The notes beneath the pieces are model-generated. The model saw only the letters and a program-made list of their open reading frames with translations, did not search any database and was not told where the DNA came from. From assembly GCA_965116565.1 (NCBI GenBank), contig OZ220699.1:1984001-2048000 (forward strand): a DNA stretch of 64,000 nt. The letters are read 5' to 3'. Numbering within the stretch: the stretch's first letter is position 1; each line of letters starts with the position of its first letter. The stretch is from Bin87 sp965116565. Its GTDB lineage: Bacteria; Chloroflexota; Dehalococcoidia; Lucifugimonadales; UBA3495. Below are positions 18,548 to 26,849 of this stretch, one piece after another. The position numbers and the translations under genes were made by a program.

Positions 18548-19090
18548 TTATCCGTCCACCAGGCACGCCATGACTTGTGGAGCTGCAGTGGCCGCGCGTT
18601 CCGACAACTCGGCATCGCTCAGCGTAACAATTGGGTGCTCGATGATGGCCAACCCGTATTCCGGATCGCCGCGCATTCGAGACATGGCGTGCGCTTGGCT
18701 GATGAACGGTCGTGTGGTCAACACGGTGGATGGGATGCCCAGGAGCTCAGTTTCCATTGCGTCGTGCACACTGCACGCGGTGCAGGACCCTCACTCCGCA
18801 GTGGCGTGAATCGCCACGTCGATGCTCTGCGCCGTTCGCTGCAAGTCCTCAATTCGGGCCGGCCACTGCCAACCGCCCTTGTTGTGCTCGACCGTGCCTT
18901 TGATGTCGTAACGCTCCCCAATGATGGCTGCAATTCGGCGCAGCAGGTCTTCGGAGTGCGGTTTGTTGTTGGCGAACAGTCCAATTACTTTGCCGTCCAG
19001 GGTCGCCGGCCGTGGCGCCAGCCTTGATTGAGCCTGCGGGCCGTCGTCCCGCGGGTCCATGGTGATTATAGATCCTCCCTGTGTGGTCAT
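18548..19090 (-). CDS. UGSC-family selenoprotein (in-frame TGA = selenocysteine)
   Basis: A 180-residue protein whose frame contains one TGA at 18791-18793 (codon 100) and otherwise runs unbroken from ATG 19090 to TAA 18548. Decoding TGA as Sec gives U-GSCTACSVHDAME, the hallmark of the UGSC family of environmental selenoproteins, where U (or Cys) lies in UGSC. The N-terminal LAPRPATLDGKVIGLFANNKP also fits that family. The U-x2-C-x2-C layout points to redox or metal chemistry; the reaction is unknown. The ATG has a perfect GGAGG (19098-19102) 7 nt upstream. It is the second gene after an uncharacterised 340-residue partner, 40 bp apart. A standard caller would split it into two fragments. 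Sec machinery genes are not in this window. Confidence 0.9.
18760..18779 (-). promoter_or_regulatory. Candidate bacterial SECIS hairpin
   Basis: On the mRNA strand the bases 12-31 nt after the TGA fold as an 8-bp stem, CG-CGUGCA / UGCACG-A-CG, with one bulged A and a GUG loop. The loop G is the 20th base after the UGA, inside the range usual for bacterial SECIS elements (G among the first loop bases, about 16-37 nt downstream). An alternative, nearer stem CUGCAC/GUGCAG overlaps it, so the fold needs computation. Confidence 0.6.
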
Positions 19091-19130
19091 GTTTCAACCT
19101 CCAGTGTCGTCGTCAAATTCGGACATCCAG

Positions 19131-20153
19131 CTAGGGCACATGGACCGGGCGTGTCACCGACCGGCTGCTGCCCCACGTGCTGATCAGGCTTACGAATCCT
19201 CCCGCCATGCCGCCGCCCGGCAGCACCGTGATCCTGTCGGCATCGGCCACGACCGGTACCATGCGGTCATGGTCCAACTCTGATCCCATACGATGCCATC
19301 GGATCCATTCGGCGGCCGGCAATTGCGCTTTCTCGTGCAGGAATTCTGCCACCTGTCGTCTGGACCATCCTGCGTCCGCGATGTGCAGCATGGCCTCCGG
19401 ACTGATCACGCACACCACTTCCGGCATTCCCGGCCCGAATGCCAGCATTGAATGCGCGACCGTCGTGAGAAAATCCGCCGGGTTTTTGTCCCCGTGGAGC
19501 GTCACCTGCAGCGGTCCCAGCGTTGCGTAGGCGGTAACGATCGTTGCATCGTCTCCATACCCCAACTCGGATGCCAACGAAGGCCAGGGACTGACGGCGA
19601 GGTTTTCCGGGAAACAGAACGTGATTTTGCCGGGGTGCCCGAACGTACTGTTGTCCATCACCACCGGAACCGAGCCATAGAAATTCGCCTTGAACAGGTT
19701 GACCGCCCTGCCAATGGCGGCGTTGGCTCGCCCGCCGTTGCCCATCATCTCAACCCCGGAGTTCATGCCGATCGTCGCTGCGTACGGCCCGCTCACCATC
19801 GTCAGCACCGTCACCCCGTTTGTGGACGTGCTGCTCGCATGCAGGTTGAACGAGCGGTCCGCTATCGCCGACAACGATGCCAGCACCACGGGAAAATATT
19901 CGGGTATGCAACCCGCCATTACCGCATTGATCGCCGCTTTGCCAGCGGTGAAGCGTTTTTGCCGGATTACCTCCATCCCCAGGTCGTGATCTACGGAAAC
20001 GCCCGCATAGTCCAGCATCGCCTGGACACGTTCCGGTGTCGGAGGAACAATCGGCAACCCGTCGGTAAAGCCGTTGTCAAAGTAATAGTCCTGTGCCGCG
20101 CTCCAGTCCTGAAATTCCAATAGTGCGCCGGAGTCGGTGTTGGTTGTGGTCAT
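19131..20153 (-). CDS. UGSC-selenoprotein-associated protein, unknown function
   Basis: A 340-residue soluble protein with no signal peptide. The N-terminus contains YYFDNGFTDGLPIVPPTPER (residues ~23-42), and the core is Gly/Asn-rich (GMNSGVEMMGNGGRANAAIGRA, from ~128). Cysteines lie near MAGCIP, ITFCFP and VVCVIS. It is the upstream gene of a two-gene unit with the UGSC selenoprotein, so I infer that it is the larger subunit or substrate-binding partner of a selenium-dependent enzyme. I cannot assign a reaction. The start ATG at 20153 has only a weak GAGAG upstream. The 43-bp gap to dnaC2 suggests possible read-through from the replication operon. Confidence 0.8.
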   Translation of the reverse strand: MTTTNTDSGALLEFQDWSAAQDYYFDNGFTDGLPIVPPTPERVQAMLDYAGVSVDHDLGMEVIRQKRFTAGKAAINAVMAGCIPEYFPVVLASLSAIADRSFNLHASSTSTNGVTVLTMVSGPYAATIGMNSGVEMMGNGGRANAAIGRAVNLFKANFYGSVPVVMDNSTFGHPGKITFCFPENLAVSPWPSLASELGYGDDATIVTAYATLGPLQVTLHGDKNPADFLTTVAHSMLAFGPGMPEVVCVISPEAMLHIADAGWSRRQVAEFLHEKAQLPAAEWIRWHRMGSELDHDRMVPVVADADRITVLPGGGMAGGFVSLISTWGSSRSVTRPVHVP

Positions 20154-20196
20154 AAGCGTTTTCTCTCGTTACGGTTAGATTGAATGTCGGACGGCG

Positions 20197-21600
20197 TTAC
20201 CGCCGACCACCTTGCCGGTAATCCGGTGCCTCTATCGGCCATTCTGTTACCACCAGCGGATCCTGCAAACGCGATGCTATGCGAGGGCGCGTAGCCGCTA
20301 TGGACTCTATCTGATGCGACGTAGTGATGATGGTAGGTAGCCGTTCCTCGTACCGGTAGCCCATGATCTGGAAGAGTTTGTCCTCCGCGAACGGAGTGCT
20401 CCGCTCCGCCCCCATGTCATCGAGGACGAGCACGTCAACGGTCTTGATTCGGTCGAGCAGATCATCGTGCGTCACCGGACTATCGGGTGCGAACGTCGCC
20501 CGGAGGTAATCCAGCAAATCCGCTACAGTTGCGAAAAACACTTCTTCACCTTGGTCCTCGCGTTCTGCCGCTGCGGCTACCGCCAGGTGTGTTTTGCCCA
20601 CGCCGTACGGCCCGTGCAAGCTCAACCATCCGTCCGGATTCTGAGCCCAGCGCTGAACGTACGACTTGGCGGATCGCAGGCTTCGCTCCTCATGCTCTGC
20701 CAATCCGCCGTTGCCATCGGGTTTGAACGCGTCAAACGTCATCCGCGCCCTCATGTTCGGAGGTATCGCACCCACCGACCGACCTGAGGTCGCACCGACC
20801 CTGCCCAAGCGACAGAGTCTTCCAAAACCGTCTGCCGATTCAAGCCGGGTTCGCAGGAATTCATCCAGGTGGTTGGGATCCCCGCGTAAAGTAATTACCG
20901 TAGGCAAACGTTGGGAATGTCGCCACGCCAGAAGCTGGAAAAGTCGCTCCTGGCCCCATGGGCTGGATGGACGTGATGGCAGATCGTCCAGCGCCAGTAG
21001 TTCCGCTTCCCTCACCTGCTCGAAAAGGTCAGCGAACCCCAATTCAGCATCATCGTCGAAGCCGCCCCTCAAGTAGTCCAGCAAGTCTGTTGACGTGATG
21101 AACAATGCGGCTTTGCCGTCCACGATGCGTCGGTTCACGATCGCTGCGGCCAAGTATGTTTTGCCACTCCCACTGGGTCCGACAAAGGTGATCCAACCTT
21201 CGGGTCCTTCCGCGTATTCCGTCGCTGTATCAAGGGCGTTCCTATAGGCGGGTGTTTTGCTTGCATGCCCGCCGGGACCGTTTGGGTCGGCGTTACTGAA
21301 GGTGCTTTGCAACAGCGCGCCCAAATTGCTGTACCTTTCAAGGGCGCTCATCCGCCGTTCTCGGTCAGCATACAATCCTTGGCATTCGCACGGCTCCACT
21401 TTGCCAAAATGCGGATGCTCCACGGGCGCGGGAGATGCGAGCCAGCCGGTACCTGCGCAAATGCCGCAGCCGCTAATCGCCGTTTCGGTCTCGACCCGGG
21501 TCGGGGTCCCATGGTAAGCGTCCGTATCGCCGTCGGTAACTCTCCAGGTACCCCGTGCGGCTATCCGGCGAAGTATCGTGCCCAGGCTCTCCATCGTCAT
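20197..21600 (-). CDS. Double-ATPase DnaC/IstB-like helicase loader with Cys motif
   Basis: Probable replicative helicase loader. The 467 residues hold two complete AAA+ DnaC-type modules. Module 1 has Walker A GPSGSGKT (141-148) and Walker B LLALDD (201-206). Module 2 has Walker A GPYGVGKT (330-337) and Walker B VLVLDD (390-395). TDLLDYLRGGF and ADLLDYLRATF repeat at the same place in each module, which shows an internal duplication. An N-terminal CGIC...CEC (45-48 and 71-73) may bind zinc, like the N-terminal zinc domain of B. subtilis DnaI. The first 128 bp overlap the end of dnaD in another frame. Genes order as rplI-dnaB-dnaD-this gene, which supports the helicase-loading role. Confidence 0.85.
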   Translation of the reverse strand: MTMESLGTILRRIAARGTWRVTDGDTDAYHGTPTRVETETAISGCGICAGTGWLASPAPVEHPHFGKVEPCECQGLYADRERRMSALERYSNLGALLQSTFSNADPNGPGGHASKTPAYRNALDTATEYAEGPEGWITFVGPSGSGKTYLAAAIVNRRIVDGKAALFITSTDLLDYLRGGFDDDAELGFADLFEQVREAELLALDDLPSRPSSPWGQERLFQLLAWRHSQRLPTVITLRGDPNHLDEFLRTRLESADGFGRLCRLGRVGATSGRSVGAIPPNMRARMTFDAFKPDGNGGLAEHEERSLRSAKSYVQRWAQNPDGWLSLHGPYGVGKTHLAVAAAAEREDQGEEVFFATVADLLDYLRATFAPDSPVTHDDLLDRIKTVDVLVLDDMGAERSTPFAEDKLFQIMGYRYEERLPTIITTSHQIESIAATRPRIASRLQDPLVVTEWPIEAPDYRQGGRR

Positions 21601-22300
21601 GGCGTCGTTCTCGTGGTGTTCCCCTTGGTTCCGCCAACTCTACCGGTTTCCCTTCCTGCAGCCACCGCCGCAGGATAGCATGAACATAACCCCAGCTACG
21701 CACACCGTGGTCCGAAGCGATTGTAAACGCGTGCTCGATCCAACTGGTCGGATACTCCTCTTCGGCGGACCGCAACTGCTCGGCCATTCCATGTCCAAAG
21801 GTCCCAATGTGCTCCTCATACAGGGCGAATATGTTAGCACGCGATCGGTTGCTTGCTGCTCGCCTCGGCAACTCTGCCGTGACATCGTCAACCGGCGCGG
21901 TCCCGACGATATCGGACCATCCCAACGTGGTCAAACCGTTTTGGGCGAGGTATTCCGCCACCTGCTCGTCGTTTACCCATATCCGCGTGTCGCCGCCAAC
22001 TTGCGCACCTGCCAAGGTACCCCTTCGCAAAGATTGCGCCAATGCCCTGCGGATCGCATCGTCGTTGCCCAACTCGTCAGCAAGACGCAGCGTAGCGTCA
22101 TCCAGCACATCTTCCAGCGATACGGATGGGGGGGATGCCCTTCGTGCCGGCCGCAACGCCACCAACCCCGCAATGCGCAGTGTGACCTTCAGTTCCCCGG
22201 GGTCATTGATCTCCGACAGCCAGTGGTCCAACGCCACCGCCGGCACCGGAATCCGCCGGGCGTCTCGCGGAATCGGTCGCGGGCGCCCAGGCTGTGCCAT
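21473..22300 (-). CDS. DnaD-domain replication-initiation protein
   Basis: Primosomal protein of the DnaD/DnaB(Bsu) type. The N-terminal ~120 residues look like a winged-helix region (residues ~25-130). The C-terminal DnaD-like domain is visible at ~150-215, with ANIFALYEEHIG, PTSWIEHAFTIASDHGVRSW and GYVHAILRRWL, close to the family consensus. The tail is charged and probably disordered. Its ATG abuts the dnaB stop with no gap (22300/22301), and its 3' end overlaps the loader gene by 128 bp. Confidence 0.85.
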   Translation of the reverse strand: MAQPGRPRPIPRDARRIPVPAVALDHWLSEINDPGELKVTLRIAGLVALRPARRASPPSVSLEDVLDDATLRLADELGNDDAIRRALAQSLRRGTLAGAQVGGDTRIWVNDEQVAEYLAQNGLTTLGWSDIVGTAPVDDVTAELPRRAASNRSRANIFALYEEHIGTFGHGMAEQLRSAEEEYPTSWIEHAFTIASDHGVRSWGYVHAILRRWLQEGKPVELAEPRGTPRERRHDDGEPGHDTSPDSRTGYLESYRRRYGRLPWDPDPGRDRNGD

Positions 22301-23686
22301 CTACGCCACCGATTCTTCGTAGCGCATCAACCCGTCGAATCGCATCAGCGTGTCTCGGAAGTACAAATGTAAACTCCCCGTCGGACCGTGTCGGTGCTTG
22401 GCCACGATCAACTCCGCGATATTTCTGGGATACGGTCGGCCCGGAGCGTGCTGCTCCCACTCTTCTTCTGTGAAGTTCCGGTCTTCCCTGTAGATGAACA
22501 TCACCACGTCCGCGTCTTGCTCAATGCTGCCGCTATCACGAAGGTCGGAAAGTTGCGGCCTGTGGCCAGGTCGGTTCTCCACCACCCTGCTCAACTGGGA
22601 ACACGTGAAAACCGGGACTTCCAGATCCCGGGCGATTGCTTTCAGAGACCGTGAAATCTCGCTGATTTCCTGTACTCGATTCTCGCCGTATCCGCGCCTG
22701 CTCCCCTGCCCCTGCACCAATTGCAGGTAATCCACCACCAGGAAATCCAACCCGCGCTCCATTTTCAGGCGTTGCGCTTTGCTCCGCATTTCCATCGTGG
22801 TCTGAAACGGTGTATCGTCGATGTAAATGGGCAACCCGGAGAGTACACCCACCGCATTGGCAATCACGCTTTCCTCTTGCTCGGTCAGCAAACCCAGGCG
22901 CAAACGGTGAGAATCAACCCCGGATTCAGCCACCAGTATGCGCATCGCCACCTGCTCGCGGCTCATCTCCAGGCTGAATATCCCGCACACGTGGCCGTTT
23001 TTCGCCGCGTTCACACAGATGTTTAGCGCCAGGCTGCTCTTGCCGAGCCCGGGTCTCGCGCCCACTATCAGCATGTCCGAGCGCTGCATGCCGCCCAGCA
23101 GGTTGTCAAGGTCTACATAGCCACTCTGCAACGGCGGCTTGTCGGTCAACGATACATCGCCGATATCGCCCTGTAGGTAAACGTCCAGCACCGAACCCAA
23201 TGGGACGAACCCTCGCTCGGTGTTTGCAGGCTGAACGCTGAACAGCACGTCCACCGCCCGCCGCATCGTGTCTTCAGCGTCCTCAGCGTCCTCGAACCCG
23301 ATCTCGGCGATGCGGTTGCCGGCCGCAATAATCCGCCGCTTGGCGGCGGTGTCAGCCACGATCTCTGCGTAATACTCAACGTTGACCGACGTGGGAGTGT
23401 CGGCGATCAGTTGACCAAGGTAAGGCAGCCCTCCGACCTCTTCCAGGCGGTCCCGCTGCTGCAACTCCCGCGCGACCGTGATCTGGTCAATGGCGTCGCT
23501 GCGCTGCGTAATCGCAACGCACGCCTCGAAGCAGAATTGGTTGCGCGCCCGGTGGAAGTCCTCGGCCTTGATGATCGGCATCACCCGATGAAGCGATTCG
23601 CCGTCGATCAGCAACCCACCCAGGACGGCCGCCTCTGCGTCGTGGTCGTAAGGCAACTGCCGCTCTGTGTATTGAGCGACAACCAT
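22301..23686 (-). CDS. dnaB: Replicative DNA helicase DnaB
   Basis: Hexameric 5'-3' helicase of the replication fork, 461 residues, the usual size. The N-terminal domain begins with the conserved PYDHDAEAAVLGGLL. The RecA-like C-domain carries Walker A GARPGLGKSS (~residues 207-216), VVDYLQLVQG as Walker B, and the family motifs EISEISRSLKAIARDL and SQLSRVVENRP. The C-terminal LIVAKHRHGPTGSLHLYF is typical. No intein is present. It lies 6 bp downstream of rplI. Confidence 0.98.
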   Translation of the reverse strand: MVVAQYTERQLPYDHDAEAAVLGGLLIDGESLHRVMPIIKAEDFHRARNQFCFEACVAITQRSDAIDQITVARELQQRDRLEEVGGLPYLGQLIADTPTSVNVEYYAEIVADTAAKRRIIAAGNRIAEIGFEDAEDAEDTMRRAVDVLFSVQPANTERGFVPLGSVLDVYLQGDIGDVSLTDKPPLQSGYVDLDNLLGGMQRSDMLIVGARPGLGKSSLALNICVNAAKNGHVCGIFSLEMSREQVAMRILVAESGVDSHRLRLGLLTEQEESVIANAVGVLSGLPIYIDDTPFQTTMEMRSKAQRLKMERGLDFLVVDYLQLVQGQGSRRGYGENRVQEISEISRSLKAIARDLEVPVFTCSQLSRVVENRPGHRPQLSDLRDSGSIEQDADVVMFIYREDRNFTEEEWEQHAPGRPYPRNIAELIVAKHRHGPTGSLHLYFRDTLMRFDGLMRYEESVA

Positions 23687-23692
23687 CGAACG

Positions 23693-24142
23693 TTACTCCT
23701 CCACGGACGCGATAACATTCACGGTGGCGCGGATTTCACTGGACAGGTTCAGTACGACCTCGTAATCGCCCGGCTCGCGGATCGGCTCAACCGCGCCTGT
23801 AATTCGCCGGTCGATCTCCCGCTCCAACAATTCCCCTAATGCGTCAGCAATGCGGGCTCCGCTGATGGCCCCGTAGTATCGGCCAGTCGGCGTGACTCGG
23901 CCCGGAATGGTAACGGTCAGGTTGTCCAGCGCTTCCGCGAGTTCCTCCACTACGTGGGTCTCGCGCGCCCGTTCCGCGTCGCCTTCCGCTTTGACTTTGT
24001 CCAGGCGCTTCATCGTCTCGTCGGTGGCGACCTCGGCCAGTCCCTTGGGCAGCAGGTAGTTTCGGGCATATCCGCGGGAAACCCGTCTCACCTCGCCGGC
24101 CCGTGCCTTGTCTGGAACGTCTCGCAAAAATAGCATCAACAT
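23693..24142 (-). CDS. rplI: 50S ribosomal protein L9
   Basis: Large-subunit protein L9, 149 residues, the normal length. The N-terminal domain MLMLFLRDVPDKARAGEV with YARNYLLPKGLA is diagnostic, a long charged connecting helix follows, and the C-terminal domain contains the expected rRNA-binding fold. I set the start at ATG 24142 because the family begins at this point; the open frame extends 41 codons further upstream without homology. GGAGAG lies 10 nt before this ATG. It heads the rplI-dnaB-dnaD-dnaC2 unit. Confidence 0.95.
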   Translation of the reverse strand: MLMLFLRDVPDKARAGEVRRVSRGYARNYLLPKGLAEVATDETMKRLDKVKAEGDAERARETHVVEELAEALDNLTVTIPGRVTPTGRYYGAISGARIADALGELLEREIDRRITGAVEPIREPGDYEVVLNLSSEIRATVNVIASVEE

Positions 24143-24236
24143 GTGCGTCGGTCTCTCCATCCTTCCTGAGCAAACTTTGCCGTGCGCCGAGCGTTTCGGT
24201 CTGTTCGCTTTGGGCCCTTTACGGGACCTGGTTCGA

Positions 24237-24265
24237 ATTATAGAACACCCAGTGGCAACCACCAA
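24237..24265 (-). promoter_or_regulatory. Promoter for the rplI-dnaB-dnaD-dnaC2 operon
   Basis: On the minus strand, -35 TTGGTG (24260-24265), a 17-bp spacer and a perfect -10 TATAAT (24237-24242), about 95 bp upstream of the L9 start. Confidence 0.75.
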
Positions 24266-24300
24266 ATCGCCCGTGGTTAGGGGATCGGTACGTGCCGAAA

Positions 24301-25230
24301 TTAGACCATGAACACCGGCGAATCGTCCCGGTTAATCCTCGTCTCGTTGGCGATGCCTTCGCGAATATGCCGGGGGAGTGTGAACATGGCAGCGTGTGTC
24401 TCGCCGTCATAGTGTCGCAATTGCTTGTTGATCCGACTGGCCGCTCTGCGGTTGATTTCGTCAGGATCCAACGGGGTCAACGGCTGGTCCGAAGCCATTC
24501 CGAATCCCCATAGAGTGATGAAAGAAGGTACGTGTGCTTGGTAGGACCGCGAGTATCCAAACAGGCTGCCCAGCGTGTTGATTATCGTGGTGAAACACTC
24601 GTGCAGGCTGAGGTAGCCGGCGGGTCCCGACTGTGTGACCAATATCCCACCCGGTTTTAACCGAGCCCGGGCGATGTTGTAGTACTCCTCAGTATAGAGG
24701 AGGTACGCCGGGCCACCCTCCAAGGGATCCACCAAGTCCATGATCATCACGTCGTACAGTTGGTCGTCGCTCTCAAGATATTTGCGAGCGTCGTCATGGA
24801 CCAACTTGGTTCGCGGGTCATCGAATGCCCCCTGGTGGTGCTGCGGCAGATGCTCGCGGCACAATTCGACCACTCGCTCGTCCAGATCAACCATCACCAC
24901 GTTGTCCACCGTGTCGTGGGCCAGCGCCTCCCGCAACGTTCCGCCCTCTCCTCCTCCGCCTATGAACACCGTGCGAGGATCCGGATGCATCAGCATCGCC
25001 GGGTGCACCAGCGACTCGTGGTATATGTGCTCATCCCGCTCTGTGGATTGGGTCTTGCCGTCCAACAGAAGGCTGCGTCCGTATACCTCGGAATGCACCA
25101 CTTCCACCCTTTGATACCCTGTGTGCCCGGAATATAGGACATCGTCGACCTTCAGCATGATCGCGAGGTCCGGCATAACGGTTTCAATCACCCACTTGCC
25201 GGTGATTTCTTCCATAGGATAGCTGGCCAC
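24301..25230 (-). CDS. speE: Aminopropyltransferase, thermospermine-synthase-like
   Basis: Transfers aminopropyl from decarboxylated SAM to a polyamine. It has 309 residues. The SAM-binding FIGGGGEGGTLREAL, VDLDERVVELC and DARKYLE are intact. The catalytic segment reads DLVDPLEGGPAYLLYTEEYY (about residues 165-184), followed by KPGGILVTQSGPAG. The insert EGGP...LYT with TQSGPAG is the pattern I know from ACL5/thermospermine synthases, not the usual DSSDP form of SpeE, so the product may be thermospermine or another long-chain polyamine. It lies 80 bp downstream of speD in the same direction. I use the speE symbol loosely. Confidence 0.88.
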   Translation of the reverse strand: MASYPMEEITGKWVIETVMPDLAIMLKVDDVLYSGHTGYQRVEVVHSEVYGRSLLLDGKTQSTERDEHIYHESLVHPAMLMHPDPRTVFIGGGGEGGTLREALAHDTVDNVVMVDLDERVVELCREHLPQHHQGAFDDPRTKLVHDDARKYLESDDQLYDVMIMDLVDPLEGGPAYLLYTEEYYNIARARLKPGGILVTQSGPAGYLSLHECFTTIINTLGSLFGYSRSYQAHVPSFITLWGFGMASDQPLTPLDPDEINRRAASRINKQLRHYDGETHAAMFTLPRHIREGIANETRINRDDSPVFMV

Positions 25231-25310
25231 GTTTTAACCTTGTTCGAAAGACCATGGATCCCCGTCGGTGTGGGATCCAACTCGACCTGCCGACCGATTG
25301 GTGTTGAGGG

Positions 25311-25700
25311 CTAACTCGCTAGTTGCGGAGCCCGTGATTCAACAACCCGGGTCCCGTTCAACCCCCTCCGTATCTGCGTAACCTGGGGATCTCGACAGCG
25401 GAGCGCTTCAACGATCGATTCCGCTGCCCGGTCCGGCATGTTTTGGTCGCCGCAAGTGAATATGTCCGCCGCCGCGTATCCGTATTCCGGCCATGTGTGT
25501 ATGGAGATATGGGACTCGGCGATGGACAGGATGCCGGTCACGCCCTGCGGCGTAAACTGGTGGAAGGATTCTCCGACTACGTGTGCGCCCACTTTTTGAG
25601 CGGCGTTCAGCAATTGTTGCCGGATGTACGGCAGGTCGTTTAAAAGTCGGGAGTCGCAATCCTTGAGCTCCAAGAGCACGTGCGTACCTAGTACATTCAA
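25311..25700 (-). CDS. speD: S-adenosylmethionine decarboxylase proenzyme
   Basis: Makes decarboxylated SAM, the aminopropyl donor for the neighbouring aminopropyltransferase. The 129-residue proenzyme self-cleaves before Ser63 in AESHISIHTWPEYGYA, the class 1B (Thermotoga/Bacillus-like) pyruvoyl signature. His68 and Cys83-type residues (FTCGD) are present. The start is TTG at 25700, supported by GGAGG 9 nt upstream; no better in-frame start is nearby. Confidence 0.95.
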   Translation of the reverse strand: MNVLGTHVLLELKDCDSRLLNDLPYIRQQLLNAAQKVGAHVVGESFHQFTPQGVTGILSIAESHISIHTWPEYGYAAADIFTCGDQNMPDRAAESIVEALRCRDPQVTQIRRGLNGTRVVESRAPQLAS

Positions 25701-26039
25701 TCACCCGTTCCTCCGTTTGAATTGGCCATTTCAGCGGCAACGCAAAAAGGCGCCGCTTGAACAAACGGCAGGCAACGATTGTACTCAAACTCCCCCGCCG
25801 ATTCAAGCACGAGCCGAGCGCCACAGCAGCGAAGCGCTCGTCAGCGCCATGCCGGAAACATCCCTGCACCCACAAGGACCGCGGGGCCGGTTGCTGGACC
25901 ATATCCAAAACACCGACACAGCGACGTGGCCAAACACGACGACCTCCAACTCTTGTGATTTGCAAACGTGCCGCGCAGTCGACCTCTCGAGCCAGTGGTG
26001 TAGGGTTGCCGGTTTCGCTGGGTGCGCGTGCTTATCCTA
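25701..26039. other. Gene-free spacer upstream of speD, interrupted by the IS element
   Basis: The 339 bp between the speD start and the left end of the IS element show no convincing gene, RNA or repeat. They should contain the speD promoter on the minus strand, but I could not pick a convincing -35/-10 pair. Confidence 0.5.
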
Positions 26040-26055
26040 GGGCGTATTCACACTA
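26040..26055. repeat. Left terminal inverted repeat of the IS element
   Basis: Reads GGGCGTATTCACACTA. It matches the complement of the right end at all but one position. Confidence 0.85.
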
Positions 26056-26849
26056 CAGCAGTGCGTCGATGATGAGTGCGAAAGAGATGAACCCCAGGAA
26101 GAGCACGTCCAGCTTCTCAAAGCGAGAGAATATGCGGCGAAATCCCTTCAACCGGCGGAACAACCTTTCAATCTCGTTCCGCCGCTTGTACATCTCCCGG
26201 TCATAGGCCCAAGGCTCCACACGGGTGCTCAACGGTGGAACCACCGGCACAAACCCCAAGGCCAGGGCCAGTTGGCGGGTCTCATTGCCCTCGTAGGCTC
26301 GGTCCATCAACAGGAACGGTCCCGAGCACTGCGGTCCCAGACGGGTCAGCAACTTGCGCCCTTCCGGCGCATCATGGGCCTGCCCTGGGGAGAGCGAGAA
26401 CGTTATGGCAGTTCGAGCATCCGCGGCAACCATATGAACCTTGGTGGTCCAACCCCCTCGGGACTTTCCGATGGACTGGGGTCCGTTTTTTTGAGGGCGC
26501 CAGTGCCGTCCGGATGGACCTTGACCATGGTGCTGTCCAGGGCTACCGCTTCAAGCTTGACGCGCACGATCTGTTCCCGCTGCAGGTGTTCAAACACCCG
26601 GTCCAGCACTCCATTCTTGGACCAGCGGTTCATCCTGGTGTAGACGGTGTGCCAGTTGCCGAAGCGGGGCGGCAGGCCCCGCCACTTGCAGCCGTGCTCG
26701 GCCACGTACAGGATGGCGTTGATCACCTGCAGGTTGGACAGCTTGACGTTGCCGCGCTGGACCGGAAGGACTGGCGCGATGCGTTCATACTGGGCTGGTG
26801 TAATCTCCATGCGGAGAGGATAGCATCCCCGCATAGTTAGTGTGAACAC
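26053..26849 (-). CDS. IS5-family transposase, two frames joined by -1 frameshift (OrfAB)
   Basis: The upstream frame (26403-26849) encodes the N-terminal helix-turn-helix domain (DUF4096-like: LPVQRGNVKLSNLQVINAIL, CKWRGLPPRFGNWHTVY) and the first DDE aspartate, in ALDSTMVKVH. The downstream frame (26053-26433) encodes MDRAYEGNETRQ with the second aspartate and RRNEIERLFRRLKGFRRIF with the glutamate. An A7 run on the mRNA strand (plus T7 at 26486-26492) is the likely slippery site. A -1 shift there gives KKNGPQSIGKSRGGWTTK, the conserved IS427 joining sequence. The best start for OrfA is the internal ATG before EITPAQYERI (about 26808). Confidence 0.9.

Noticed and set aside
25240..25300. 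GGATCCC...GGGATCC inverted repeat between speE and speD
   Set aside because: Only 7 bp with no T-run; not convincing as a terminator.
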